Source: Piper betle | Taxonomy: Eukaryota; Streptophyta; Magnoliopsida; Piperales; Piperaceae | Length of the DNA stretch: 64,000 bases | NCBI GenBank assembly: GCA_033002965.1 | Contig: JAURVB010013882.1 | Span: 69,501-133,500, forward strand | Direction: 5' to 3' | The notes under the pieces: generated by a model | Database searches by the model: none | What the model saw: the letters and a program-made list of their open reading frames with translations, nothing else | Told to the model about the DNA's origin: nothing | Shown: positions 34,206 to 45,300 of the stretch, piece by piece | How positions within the stretch are numbered: the first letter of the stretch is position 1 | Layout of the letters: each line of letters starts with the position of its first letter | Translations under genes and position numbers: made by a program

Positions 34206-34836
34206 TAGGTATTTTCTAGTTGACCTTAAGTCGAACAATGACCGGTCGACTTGATAACCAACTATATTGGTTCATCTATATTTATTTCATAATATCTAGG
34301 TTCGAGTCTTGTAATAAAAATCATGGTTTTTACATAGGGTAGACCTTAATTGCACTTTTAGGGGAGACTCTGTCCGCTTTATATTAGAATTTTTATTGAG
34401 TTTGATCGTAATTGTATTAGTGTGTACTTTGAATTACATGTCATTCATGTAGTACCATGTTAAGGTTTGTGCATTCACCCATACATTGCGAGTTGTATCT
34501 TCATCTTAAGACGCTGAGATTGGATCCGCATGAGTTAGGTTCGGGTTAGCAGACCTAACCAGGGCCTGTAACATACCAATTCGGTTCACGAACGTCAACC
34601 GGATTTGGGGTGTTACATGAGTTCTTCCCGAATTCGTTCTAGATCATCTTCTAACTTTTATACCCTGCTAACACAATATTAATTAGCACTTTTTACACGA
34701 AAATTACAATAATTTCTCGTTTTATTAATAATACCTAATAAATTCCTAAACTAATAAAATTGAAGTATAAATAACTTGAAACATAAAAAAATCAATATTA
34801 AATGCAAAGTATAATGCCTTTTTTACAAAGTTTTCA

Positions 34837-35190
34837 GGCAGCGACTTTTACTTCTTTGCGGTCAACCTTTCTTTAAAGAAAGATTATAGTGAGGCATTTG
34901 TGGAGTTGAGCGCCTCCAACTTGCGGCATGGATGCTTGCAAAGACAGTAGACCGTACCCTGGCCACCAATGCCCAGACTCAGGGAACTTGAGTGGTTCGG
35001 CCTAATGACCATTATGACTATTTATGGCTTCTTTCCCAAACTTGACACGTATCCATGATATGTGCAATCAGAATAAGAATTAGTTGCCAAAAGAAAAAAA
35101 AGTGTTTATGAGATCCATCCTGATGTTGGGTGAATGGTGAAATTTAAGCAATTACAAGTGAAATATCCATTACCATTTACCAAGGAGTTA
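34837..35190. other. Flank between gypsy and copia elements
   Basis: About 350 bases of mixed sequence after the gypsy LTR; no gene, RNA or repeat recognised. Confidence 0.4.
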
Positions 35191-36237
35191 TGTTGAAAGA
35201 AAAGGGGAAATTGTTAAATGGCTTGTGTTGCAAATGTATCTAAGAAGACGTGCTCTTCTTGTTAATATGTGTAATTGTATTAATGATATGTAGCCCATTA
35301 TCACACTCGGAATACTAAAGAAATCTCGGAATATTAATAGAGGTGGCTGTTAGTTGTTCCATGGAGATTGAAGGATCTCAAAGCTTCTCTATAAATTGAG
35401 CTTCATTTGCCTCATTCTCAGAAGGCAAGACAAGCAGAAGAAAAGACAAGAAAAAGAGAGATAGAGAAAGATATAGTGATAAAAGAAGAGGGAAAATATT
35501 CACGAGTTTATCTTATACGGAGTATTGAGAGAGTGTGAAATCTTGTAATCTCAATAGTATAAGGTGTGTGAGTAATCTTCTTGTACATCTATATATATAT
35601 TTGATGACTGTAATCTTTGATTGAAGTAGTGAATTGTTCGTTGTTGCCTATGGTTTTTGACTCTCGATTGAAGGAGGGGTTTTCCACGTTAAATTTCTGC
35701 CCTTTTGTAGTTTTGTTTTATCTTATTTCTTAGGTCTTATATTGTTATTATTTTTGTTCGCTATGGTTGATCTCCAATTTTGGGGATTTTTCTCAACAAT
35801 TGGCGCCGTCTGTGGGAATTTTGGGTCTCATTCAATCGGATCTTGATTTGAGTGGGAGTCATGGCAGACCGTTCCAAGACTGGGAAAATTGAAAAATTTG
35901 ATAGAATAAATTATCAATGGTGGAGGATTCAGATTGAGGATCATCTATACGAGAAGCAATTACATCGACCGCTTGTAGGAACCAAGCCAGAAGCGATGTC
36001 AACTGAGGAGTGGGCCTTATTGGATAGGCGAGCCTTAGCCATCGTCCGATTGTGTTTAATACAGTCGGTGGCATTTAATATCTCTAAAAAGACGACTGTC
36101 AAAGGGTTGATGGAGGGTTTTCTACGTTAAATCTCTGCCCTTTTGTGATTTTATTTTATTTTATTTGTTAGGTCTTATTTTCCCATTATTTTTGTTCGCT
36201 GTGGTTTGATCTCCAATTTTGGGGATTTTTCTCATCA
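35191..36237 (+). mobile_element. Internally deleted copia element
   Basis: 5' LTR 35191-35798 begins TGTTGAAAG and ends CTCAACA. A primer-binding site, TGGCGCCGTCTGTGGGAA, follows at 35801-35818. A short gag piece follows (35861-36105), then directly a second copy of the LTR end (about 36103-36237, ending CTCATCA). The whole of protease, integrase, RT and RNase H is gone. The junction shares GGAGGGTTTTC-like text with the LTR, pointing to deletion by microhomology. No matching 5-bp flanking duplication was found. Confidence 0.8.
35861..36130 (+). pseudogene. Copia gag N-terminal fragment
   Basis: Frame starts MADRSKTGKIEKFDRINYQW and continues WRIQIEDHLYEKQLHRPLVG and STEEWALLDRRALAIVRLCL. 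This is the N-terminal gag domain of Ty1/copia elements. It is cut off after about 80 residues at the internal deletion, where it runs into LTR sequence. Confidence 0.8.
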
Positions 36238-37419
36238 CTTCTATCTAGTTCTTTCTTGTCTACCTAAACAGTCAATCTATTGCATTGGTCCCATGTAATT
36301 GCATGGATCTTCATCTTCCGTCTGTTGCCAAAAGATTATTGTGTTACATCATAGACAACTATGAATGCAAACTTATTACTTTGTTGTTGATTCTGCAAAC
36401 GTTAACTAATTTCCTGTTGCGAAGCAAACAAGGAAACTATAGCCTATACAGGTATGTATCATGTTATGTTAAATTATATGTTATTGTTGAAGATAAATGC
36501 CTAAATGCTGAGAATAAACGGCGGCTCAGCCAAAAAATTCCGAGCAATAATGCGATGAAGCTAGACATGCATGTTTTTACTGCGCCTGGTCAACTGTCAA
36601 AAGCTGGCTCCAAGGTCGTCGGTAGAGAAGTAAAAGCACAATTGTGTAGCTAGCTTTCAGATTAGGCGCGATTCGTCCCACTCGGGCACAATTGTGTAGC
36701 TGGCTTCATCGTCATCTGAGATTCTGAGGCAGGCTTTAAATTGGGAACCATCTTACTTCTCATCTATCGAGCTTGCTGGCTACTTTCTTGAAGTAGTACC
36801 AAATCCGTTTCATTGCCTCCTCCATTTCCAAACAAGTACGTCCTCGATTTTTTTTCTCTTTCAATTATCAGATTTCAGGGGTATGTTTTGTGGAGTCATT
36901 TTATTCCCTGTTGCCGTTACTTGTATGGCTCTCAGCTTATTTCAATAATGTTTATCAAATACTGATAACTAAAAAAAAATCTGTATGCTACATATGATCA
37001 ACCGATTTTGTCCATCATTTTCCCTGTTGTGAAGTGGAGAATGCTTGAGTTGATCCACCAAGAAAGTCAAGATTAGTGCCTTGAAAAGCTATTTTGAATC
37101 CCGTCTATCTTATGTAGTGAACTTGATTCAGAGGTCACCAATCCTTACTCCACTATATTTGATTCACACTTGTCTGTTTCCTATTTTTTAAGTCATGGTA
37201 AAAGTCGAATATCTGAGAAATTCATTCTTGAGAATTTGCCACCTGTGGCTTATATCTGATTAATTGACAGGTATTCCAAATATACACATCAAGCTGTTAT
37301 TCTTGCACTTGCATGGGTGTCTTTGTTTTTTTAACTCTCTACAAGTGCTAGCAGGTGGAGCCTGTGTTGCTCATGAGTTTTGGACATTTAGCAGCTGTTA
37401 TTTCTCTCTGGTGAAGATC
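36238..37419 (+). other. Upstream region of the CNL gene
   Basis: No separate gene recognised. The last several hundred bases probably hold promoter and leader of the CNL gene. A possible leader exon ends at ACAA|GTACGT near 36834, and pyrimidine-rich acceptors occur shortly before the ATG; this is inference only. Confidence 0.35.
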
Positions 37420-40400
37420 ATGGCTCTCACATTGAAACACGAGCCAGCCTTCCATAGCTGTTTACAATCATTGTTCTGCAACCTTGATCAGATCCTCCGT
37501 TCCAAGAACCTTTTGAGCTTTTGGGAAATCGATCCAAATCAGCTGAAAACTCTTCAAAGGGAAATATCAGGAATACAGGACGTGCTCAACGATGCTGAAT
37601 GGAGAATCCAAGAAAGAGGTGTAAAGCATTGGATGGACAATCTCATTGAGTTATGCTACGACATGGAAGATATTATTGATGATATGAACATAGAACATGC
37701 GCACATGCTGCATAAGGTAACATTAGGAAACCAAGCCAGAACGAGCAATCAAGCAGCTCTTCATGAGTACACTTTCTGGGATAATATAGGAGAATATACC
37801 CCCAAAAAGTATGACATAAGAAAGAAGATTAGCAATGTTTTAACTAGTCTTGATAAGGTTGTATACCAGGCAAACAAGCTTGGCCTTGAGCCCGTGGTGA
37901 GGAGCCTTGCGTCAAGTGTTTCCAGAGAGGTCAGTGGTCCCTCAGTGGACGAGTCTGAGGTCTATGGTCGAAAGGAGGATAAGGAACGTATAATAGAGCT
38001 ATTAAAGGGCTCTAGTGATTCGGGCAAGAAGAATTACTTGGTGATTTCCATTGTGGGAATGGGAGGATTGGGAAAGACTACACTTGCCCAAGTTATATTT
38101 CAGGACCAAAGGATTAGAGATTGTTTCAGCATGCGAAGTTGGGCATGTGTGTCCGACGTATTTGATGTTAACAGGGTAATGAGAGAGCTTTTAGAATATA
38201 CTACGGAAGGAAACTTCTCCAATATGACAACTGCAGCCTTGCAACGTCGACTTGAAGGCAAGGTAAGAGATGAGAAAATTTTATTTGTGTTGGATGATGT
38301 ATGGACGGTGAGAGCGTGGGATATGGTCAAAGCATCATTTACTAATTGTGCCAGAGGAAGCAAAATTCTTGTTACTACTCGTGACATAAAAGTTGGGCAG
38401 GCAATTAGTAGTATGCAATTATATGAGCTGAGAACTTTGGAGGACGAGCATTGCTGGATTTTGTTCAAAGAGAAAGCTTTTGGAGAAGTGATTGACACAA
38501 AATTGAAAAACTTAGGAAGAGAAATTGTGAAGAAATGTAAAGGAGTTCCTCTTGCAATCAAGGTTATGGGGAGCTCACTAAGGTTTGCTTCTGAAGAAAG
38601 GTGGGCAAGTGTATTAAGAAATGAGCTATGGCAATCAGTAGACGGGGAAGGGGATGAAATCTTCCCTGCTCTGAAATTGAGTTATCACTATTTGCCTTCT
38701 CCTTTAAAGCGATGCTTTGGGTACCTTTCTCTTTTCCCTATCGATTATGAGTTTAAAAAGGAAAAATTGGTTAGGCTTTGGATTGCAGAAGGTCTGGTAG
38801 AAGCCAAGGAGGGAAGGTTGTTGGAAGACATTGGGAATGATTACTACGAGGAACTGTATAGAAGGTGCCTAATTCAAAAAGATGACAAGATGCATGAACT
38901 TGTGCACAACCTAGCATGCAATGTTACAGGAAATTTCTTTTATTGCATGACAAACCAGAGCAGGTCACATACACATGGCGGAAGCATTCGCCATCTATCC
39001 TTCATTAACGAAAGCGAGCATGTTGAGGAGCTGCTTGATGGAGCCAAATTCCTTCGCACACTTTTGTGGTTTACATATTCCATGCCCCCAAAATGGATGG
39101 ATAGGATTCCCAAGTGGAGTCTCTTACGTGTTTTGGAGCTAATGCACACTGACTTATCAGATCTACCGGGTTTTGTGGGCAATTTAAGACACCTTCGATA
39201 CCTCGGTCTGTCAAGATGTTACGACATACGAAATCTCCCTGATTCAGTATGCGCGATACGTCACTTGCAGACGCTTGACCTTCATTGTTGCAAGAAGCTT
39301 GAAAGTCTGCCAAAGGAAATAGGTAACCTCCAGAGTCTAAGGTACCTGTGCCTCTCCCACACATCCTTGTCTGCTCTCCCACCCTCACTCGTTAAACTCT
39401 CCAACCTCCTGACTTTAGATCTTGCAGATTGCAAGGATCTTACTCTTATACCGGAGGACATAGGAGACCTCCAAAGTTTGAGAGAATTCTATCTTCGACG
39501 AACTCCTATATTGTTTCTCCCTGTAGGCTTTTGCAGACTTCAGAAAGTGCAGGTGTTAGATCTTCATGCTTGCGAGTCTCTTCTGAAACTACCAAACAAG
39601 ATAGGGGACGTTCAAGATCTTAAGAAGCTCGATCTTAGCGGTACGTCAATATCATCTATACCAGAATCAATATGCAACCTCGTAAATTTGCAGGATATGG
39701 ATATCAGTGGTTGCAAGAGACTCGTGCGATTACCTGAAGACATAGGGAACCTTCGAAGCATGAGAAATCTCATACTTGACAAAAGCATAGAAAGAGTTCC
39801 AGGTTCAATTGTTAATGCTACCGGTCTGCAGACGCTGGGAACGAAAAGTATCCTTTCTCGCGGTGATAGTTTGAAGGAACTGCCAGCTAGCATTGGCAAG
39901 CTAACTAACCTTGAATATTTGGAAGAATATGTCGTTGGAAAAGGGGTGGTGGGACGAGGAATCGCAGAGCTGAAGCACTTGAATAAACTGAAAGGTTCAC
40001 TCACTATTTCGCATTTGGAAAATGTTGAGAGTGTCGAGCAAGCACTAGAGGCTAATCTGAATCGAAAATTATGCATCTGTGAGATAAGTTACAAGTGGAG
40101 TCCTTTTGTAGCTGAAGATCTCAATGCCGGCGCACACAGACACAAGGAGAGAGTCGGTGCTAGTTTGGTAGTGGGATCCGGAGAAATGGAGGCAAAGGTG
40201 CTTGATGCGCTTGAGCCTCATCCCACGACTCTTTTGAATCTATCTTTCCATAACTACTGCGGTGAAAGGATTCCAAAGTGGGTGTATTCCTCCAGGTTTC
40301 CGTCACTCAAGAAGCTAACAATGCTGGGACTATACAGGATGAGCAAAATGACGGATGTTGAGCTTCTTTCATTGGAGATCCTTGTGATTGCAAGCTGCCC

Positions 40401-41412
40401 GGAATTGAAGGACGTTTCTATGGCACTTCCTAGTTTGGAGGAACTGAGAGTGTTAAGTTGCCAAGCCTTAACCAACTTGTCTATGACATCTTCTCTCCGG
40501 AATTTTAACTACTCCTTCTCATTTGTGATGGACCTCCCCAACTGAAGCAATTACATTTTTCGCATTGCACTAGTCTGAAGGATGCTCATATGGTGATACC
40601 CAAGTTGAAAAGTCTGGAAGCGGAAGATTGTGGGAAGTTGAAGATGACTCTTGCGGATGTGCTTCCATCTCGTCTTAAAAACCTGATGTTAGAGTCGCTG
40701 CCCCATCACACTACGCTTGGCGAGATGCGGATTTATACCACCCCAGAATATTGTTCGGATATGCTTTCTCAGATGACATCATTGAAGACGCTAGGTCTGG
40801 TAGAATATAAAGAACTGGAGCAGGCCCTCAACCTAAGAGAAATGACAATAAAGGGGGGTTTAAGCTCACGTTCATGCAGGACGGTTTGTACCACCAAACG
40901 TCTCTGTGCATCGACTTTTCTTCTCCATTAGAAGCCAACTGTAGCGCATTTTTGGGCAACCTCTCTTCCCTACAGACTTTGGAGATCGGCAAGTTTGCGC
41001 AGCAACAGCTTCCTCTAGATTCTTTTCCCTCGTGTTTGGATTCTCTGAGGATGCAAGATTGCCCAAACCTGGCTTGCCTTCCCAAGGCCTTGCACAGCCT
41101 GGTTTCCCTTAGGAAATCAATATCATCAACTGCCCTCAGCTGGTATCCTTTGATGAGGAGGGGCTACCATCCATGCTTGAAACTCTTATGATAAGTTCCT
41201 GCCTCAATCTCAAATACCTACCCAAAAACCTCCACCTCCTCGCCTCTCTGCAAAACTTGTGGGTTTACGAGTGTCCTCAGGTACAAGTCCGGCCAGACGA
41301 TCGATTACCTCCCAGGCCTAATCTAGAAGTGGAAATTATTGACTGCCCAAAATTGATGCAGCAGTTGAAAGATGACAACAGGGATGATTGGCTCACTCGT
41401 ATTCCCCTGTAA
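37420..41412 (+). CDS. CC-NB-LRR disease resistance protein with frame breaks in LRR
   Basis: Intracellular immune receptor of the RGA/CNL class. The start at 37420 (MALTLKHEPAF) is preferred over the upstream in-frame ATG at 37264 because family proteins begin there. The coiled-coil has an EDVID-like stretch (YDMEDIIDD, residues 80-88). NB-ARC motifs are P-loop GMGGLGKTT (213-221), kinase-2 LFVLDDVW (288-295), RNBS-B GSKILVTTR (313-321), GVPLA (375-379), RNBS-D CFGYLSLFP and MHELVH (491-496, the MHD position reading MHE). Leucine-rich repeats run from about residue 520 to the end. The frame is open to about 40520, then changes three times, each by the equivalent of one lost base: about 40510-40540, the G6 run at 40853-40858, and about 41110-41120. 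It returns to the original phase and ends WLTRIPL at 41412, implying about 1,331 residues. Either assembly errors or a recent pseudogene. Confidence 0.9.
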
Positions 41413-42003
41413 TAATATATTGTCGCAAGGGCCTTGATTTTTTGTATTTTTTTCAGAAGCTAAGCTCATTTTAATTCGACCGCATTAGAATCATTAAATT
41501 ATTTCAACTCATGCCACTGATTTTGTAAACACTTACACGTGCCATGATGACATTCGATCATGGACATCCGTGCAATATAAGATGAAAAGTTATCCTCCCC
41601 GATTAGAAGTACTTTCCTCGATAACACTATTCTCAAAACACGATTTGGCGTCTCAGAAGACATATTGCAGCCCACTCCATTCTACGCTGGGTAGGCACCA
41701 AGCACTCTCATGCTGCTACTAGCAGCTGGGCCAAAAAAAGGCAGATAATGTGAAATATATGACTAAGCACGAGCCAACCCATGCAGATGAACCGATTGGA
41801 GAAAATAATCTGGCAATGTATGCCTGCCGCATATTTCATAAATTTAAAATTTCAACTATTAAGAAGAGAAAATAATCTGACAGGTGGCACGCAGTAGTAT
41901 AAGAAACACATGGGGGGCATGCACAAAATGTCAAAAATTGAGAGCATTTTACGAACAATAAAGCTTTGATGAACCGAGCGATAGGAGAGCCAAATGCTGA
42001 CGT
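41413..42003. other. Intergenic, no gene seen
   Basis: Probable CNL 3' untranslated sequence, followed by sequence without a recognisable gene. A minus-strand frame continuing left from the RPL6 relic is an artefact of its lost stop. Confidence 0.4.
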
Positions 42004-42407
42004 TTAGAAAACAAGCTCGTGTGGTTTCATCCGACTTGAGGGTAAATCTACCTCCCAAGTAATCTTTCAGCTCTGAAACTGCTTCAATGGCTTTTATCAA
42101 CTGACCATCTACAGTTTTCTGGTCATCCTTCTCCTGGGGAACAGATTCCGTTTCCTGAAAACAGCATGTTGGATTAATCACAATCAGACGCCTCAATCGA
42201 GTAATTATTACAACTGCTGCTGACCTCTTTCTCTGTCTCCAATAATTCACCCTCGTCTTCTTTTTCTTCTTCTTGGCCTCGCTTGCAAAATATTTGTCAT
42301 CATATTTTGCAGCATCCACTCCACTAACGTCAGACCTTCGTAGAGGTCGCAATAACATACGACTGGTTTACATGCCGAAGAGGCACACCATTGATCTTAA
42401 AAGGAAC
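42004..42407 (-). pseudogene. Ribosomal protein eL6 (RPL6) 3' fragment
   Basis: The last two exons of cytosolic large-subunit protein L6. Exon 42225-42407 reads [20 protein letters not shown] then TSTKV, and after a frame change [19 protein letters not shown] and a lysine run. Exon 42004-42154 reads [32 protein letters not shown], then after a second frame change [13 protein letters not shown] sequence in another frame. The first change is one extra base (GTCTGACG) and the second one missing base (CGGATG). The intron (42155-42224) has GT-AG ends. The N-terminal two thirds of the protein are absent. It lies on the same strand as the LYAR-like relic and in matching splice phase. Confidence 0.85.
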
Positions 42408-43655
42408 CTGCAAAAATAACATAGAAAATGCAAACAAAAATCACTGACAAAGCAAAAATCATATGCGCATTGACAAATGCAATGCTAATGTACTAATGTA
42501 TAGTTGACTGTGACCAAAATTACATAGGTGATGTGCATGCCACATGGAAGACAGACCTGGCATAGCACTTGTATGCTGGAGGATGTGCGTAAATCCATCT
42601 ATCGTTCACTTGAATCTTCTATCGTCTCCTGTTTTTTCTATTATCCGATGCGATCATTGCCCCCAGCCTCTTGTTGCTCACTTTAGTCCGCCTAGTTTGT
42701 GACGACGGCATGAAATCTAGTTTGTTTTCCGCCGCTTTTACCCCCTCGTTTTTAGGTTCGCAACTACCTGGACATGCATGCTCGAAAGTATTACCTCAAT
42801 TTATTTATCTATGTCAGTGACGGCTTTGCCGCTCAACTCTTCAGACAACAAATCCTCAAAGTTTATTGAACATATCAACTCAATTTTGTTCAAACGAGTC
42901 TGCCACCGCATTCCAAAACTTTGCATATAATAGTCAGGGCAAGCAAAACAATTCCAAAAGAATTTTATATCGTAAATTTTCGTGCCGAACAAAAATGAAG
43001 TACATAACAAGCTCTTGCTCTTCGCATAATAGCGTTAGCAATGAATGGCCACCTGCTTCAAGCTACAATGGCAAAGACGCATTATAAACGTCACAACAGC
43101 ATAAACAAAAAACAAGTGTGGCGGCCTTTCAACACTCAGAATTGGCATACATATAAGCACTTCATGACAAGTAAAATCTGCCGAGAACCAAGAGAGTCTT
43201 GAACAATGCACGACATCTACACCTCAGGCAGCTTTGCAAGTCTCCACCGTTACGTTAGTCACCTCAAAACTGAGTCAATTACCCCCTATGAGCTGCCCTC
43301 TTACGCCCAAGGAGAATATCTAGCACGGCTCATAACCATCTTTCCTTCAGATATGAAATGGAAACAACTAGCCAAAAAAATTCCCCACTAAAACCAATTA
43401 AATAAGGGAAAATGAGCCTCGTATTCATCAACTATGATAGGAATAATTACCAAGGCCAACCTGTACTATGATCATTCAACCTCTCTGGAAAAAAATTCAA
43501 GGGGCACATTTTGTTACTAGTCTTACGAGCTTCTTGTCCAGCTCTAATTTTGAGCTAGCTTGAATATGTAAAGTAAATATGATTGCCAAAAAAGAAGAAT
43601 GAGAGAATTAATCGTTGACACGGACAAGTAAAGAAATATTCTGAAACCCCCTTAC
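42408..43655 (-). other. Intron-like stretch between the RPL6 and LYAR-like relics
   Basis: No exon of either family was recognised here. Short frames lack recognisable features. If the composite locus is transcribed, this would be an intron of about 1.25 kb with GTAAGG at the donor and TTTTTGCAG at the acceptor. Confidence 0.4.
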
Positions 43656-44343
43656 CTTCTCCACTAAAATGTCCCTTATTGGTGTTCCATCAAGGACAAC
43701 TCCAGAGTCCTGAAGAGACTTCAAGACAAGCTTTTCTAGTTTCTTAATTTTCAGAACACCATCTGGAGCCTAATACGGGAAAATGCACATATAAGTTGAG
43801 GAGAAGCATCATGAAGAAAGACAGCTCGTATTTTGCCAACTCACAGAGACGTACCAATTTTAAAGAGGATGTGATCAACTTCTTCCACTTTATCTTCTGC
43901 TTGATTTTGGCATCGTCTTCTGTCGAACTAATGCTCCTCTTTTTCTTACCCACAGGATCAGATTCAACTCTTTCAGCTTGAATAACTTCACCATTGCTCC
44001 AATCAGGGGTGGAAGCACTTAACTTCCTATTTTTCTTCGATAAAGTATCTTTCACAGTTTCATTGCTACATAAATTCACATCCTTAGATGGTGCATCTTT
44101 TTCTTTAGGTTGCTCAGACTTCTTCAAGTTATCCCATTTGGTAGTTTCCTCAGTTGTCGGAGTATCTATATTACATTTTTCATCCTTGATCACATCACCT
44201 AGTGAAACCGTTGTTGTCCCACTTTGCTTAGCTGTAGAATCTAGTGCTCTATCAGACGGCGGGTTCTGAGAAGCGTGAAATGCACGGGCTCTTCAGCATG
44301 AAGCAACAAGGTCTGCTTGCTAATGGTCCTCGTATTACATAAG
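43656..44343 (-). pseudogene. LYAR-like nucleolar zinc-finger protein relic
   Basis: Fragment of a plant homologue of the cell-growth-regulating nucleolar protein LYAR. Exon 43855-44343 starts in the internal C2H2-type finger (LCNTRTISKQTLLLHAE), then ARAFHASQNPPSD, a low-complexity Lys/Ser/Thr region, SKKNRKLSASTPDW, and KQKIKWKKLITSSLKL. Exon 43656-43769 reads APDGVLKIKKLEKLVLKSLQ and DSGVVLDGTPIRDILVEK. A deletion right after LLLHAE removes the expected GKKHR finger end, including the second zinc histidine, and shifts the frame. The N-terminal LYAR finger and the last exon are missing. GT-AG introns are retained, so this is a genomic-copy fragment. Confidence 0.7.
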
Positions 44344-45300
44344 CTAAAGAACAAACACAATCAGCATATATCAATCAATGGCAATATCATCATGTTAAAT
44401 ACAAGCAAGGTTCCTAGCTAGTATAAAGTACAAATATTTTGGAAAATATGAGAAAAACAATCAACAAAAACGGAGGAAATCCTAGAAGAATGCATCCTCA
44501 AATATCCCAATTCAAAGCATAATTTTGTCATTAAAACAAAGGAAGCACAACCAGAGGGATGCGTCCTTCACACTAGTCTTTCTGATTTGAAGCAGATACA
44601 TAGGGGTAGAGAGAGGCAGCAAACGAGAGAGGGCATCCCTCTGGTTGAGCTCATCTACAGGTTTCGAATGTCAACCTCTTAAGAATTACCACCCACTAAC
44701 GAGAAAGGAGTAACACCAGCGCATTGGATGAAAATCAAATCACCTTGCTCGAATGCCGAGATAAACATGGGGGCGTATTGTATCGTATCGTATCGTATCG
44801 TATCGGTCTGTCAACTTGGGGCCCCTCGGCAGCCGATCAACATGTGCCACCCCACCCCCAAAACAAGTGCGGTAAAGGACGAACCCTACAACCATCAACG
44901 CAACGCTCTCGACCACAAGCAGCACTTTGGTGTTCCCGCACATCAACCTCAGCGAGTGGCTCCCGCCCCTCTTCTCCTCCGCCGATGGACGTCGCCTGGA
45001 GCTCGAGTGGAATGCCCGGATTCGACCTTGGCACCGGCCCGGGCGACGGTTGCGGCCGACGCCGGCCATGTCGGCGTTGATCGCCGGGTGTAGCCGTGGG
45101 ACGCGCCGGGAGCTAGATCAGCCCCGTGACACCGAGTCGCCTCGTGCGGGGAACGAAACGGACACGGACGACTAAAACTTAAAAAATACTGCCAGTTACC
45201 AAAAAATAATACTGCCTATTTCCTCTGGAGAATTACTCGCCTCGCCGCCGGCACTTCCTTATCCCCTCAGGCGCCGGCGACGTCCTTCTCCTTGCCGACG
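44344..45300. other. Region between LYAR-like relic and TatD gene
   Basis: Contains a pentanucleotide run (ATCGT)n near 44777-44803, then a GC-rich stretch 44810-45180 open in several frames on both strands. A minus-strand frame (44740-45069) has a hydrophobic segment (VLLVVESVALMVVGFVLY) but no recognisable family. It may be a lost promoter or leader region. The last 100 or so bases are the TatD 5' leader. Confidence 0.35.

Larger units (their letters stand above)
32442..34334 (+). mobile_element. Solo LTR B (1.89 kb) nested in Q
   Basis: Starts TGTAACGACCCGC and ends GGTTTTTACA. Flanks CAGGG (32437-32441) and TAGGG (34335-34339) are a 5-bp duplication with one mismatch. Same family and orientation as A, slightly shorter because repeat units are missing. 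Arrays lie at 32835-33350 and 33990-34205. After it, Q resumes with GTAGACC and TTGCACTTTTAGGG, matching P. Confidence 0.85.
27672..34617 (+). mobile_element. Solo LTR Q inserted in the gypsy 5' LTR, itself split by A and B
   Basis: Termini TGTAAAACCC (27672) and GGTGTTACA (34617), flanked by a perfect 5-bp duplication TGAGT (27667-27671 and 34618-34622). Removing the two nested insertions leaves 27672-29933, 31999-32441 and 34335-34617, about 3.0 kb in total, collinear with P read on the minus strand. Examples of shared text are GAGAGTTTGCTCTC, CGGATCCCACTTAACTCGGG, and TTATTTTTCGG followed by CAGTAACACT or CGGTAACACT. The GC-rich block 28130-28840 corresponds to that of P. The hairpin is at 29313-29344. 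Confidence 0.85.
17600..34836 (-). mobile_element. Athila-like Ty3/gypsy element, old, opened by nested insertions
   Basis: Minus-strand order is 5' LTR (right), gag, protease, reverse transcriptase, RNase H, integrase, 3' LTR (left), which is gypsy order. Homologous LTR stretches are seen at about 17780-18058 and at 27600-27671 plus 34618-34836. They share ATACCCTGCT, ATTAGCACTTTTTA, TTATTAATAAT and AAATTCCTAAACTAATAAAA. In element orientation both LTRs begin with TG at 18058 and 34836. The outer left boundary is not resolved and may lie as far left as 16.7 kb. Internal similarity to Athila/Tat-type proteins is clear but every domain carries stops. Solo LTR P interrupts the pol region and solo LTR Q interrupts the 5' LTR. 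Confidence 0.75.

Noticed and set aside
29934..34334. A and B as the two LTRs of one short element
   Set aside because: The sequence between them matches solo LTR P and so belongs to Q, and each copy has its own flanking 5-bp duplication.
21394..34617. P and Q as the LTR pair of a single retrotransposon
   Set aside because: They are in opposite orientation and have different target duplications.
37264..37419. Upstream in-frame ATG extending the CNL protein by 52 residues
   Set aside because: The extra residues have no family counterpart. CNL proteins start near the MALTLKHEPAF position, and the stretch looks like leader or intron end.
44740..45069. 109-codon minus-strand frame with a hydrophobic segment
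   Set aside because: No recognised family; the GC-rich region is open in several frames and partly overlaps a pentanucleotide repeat.
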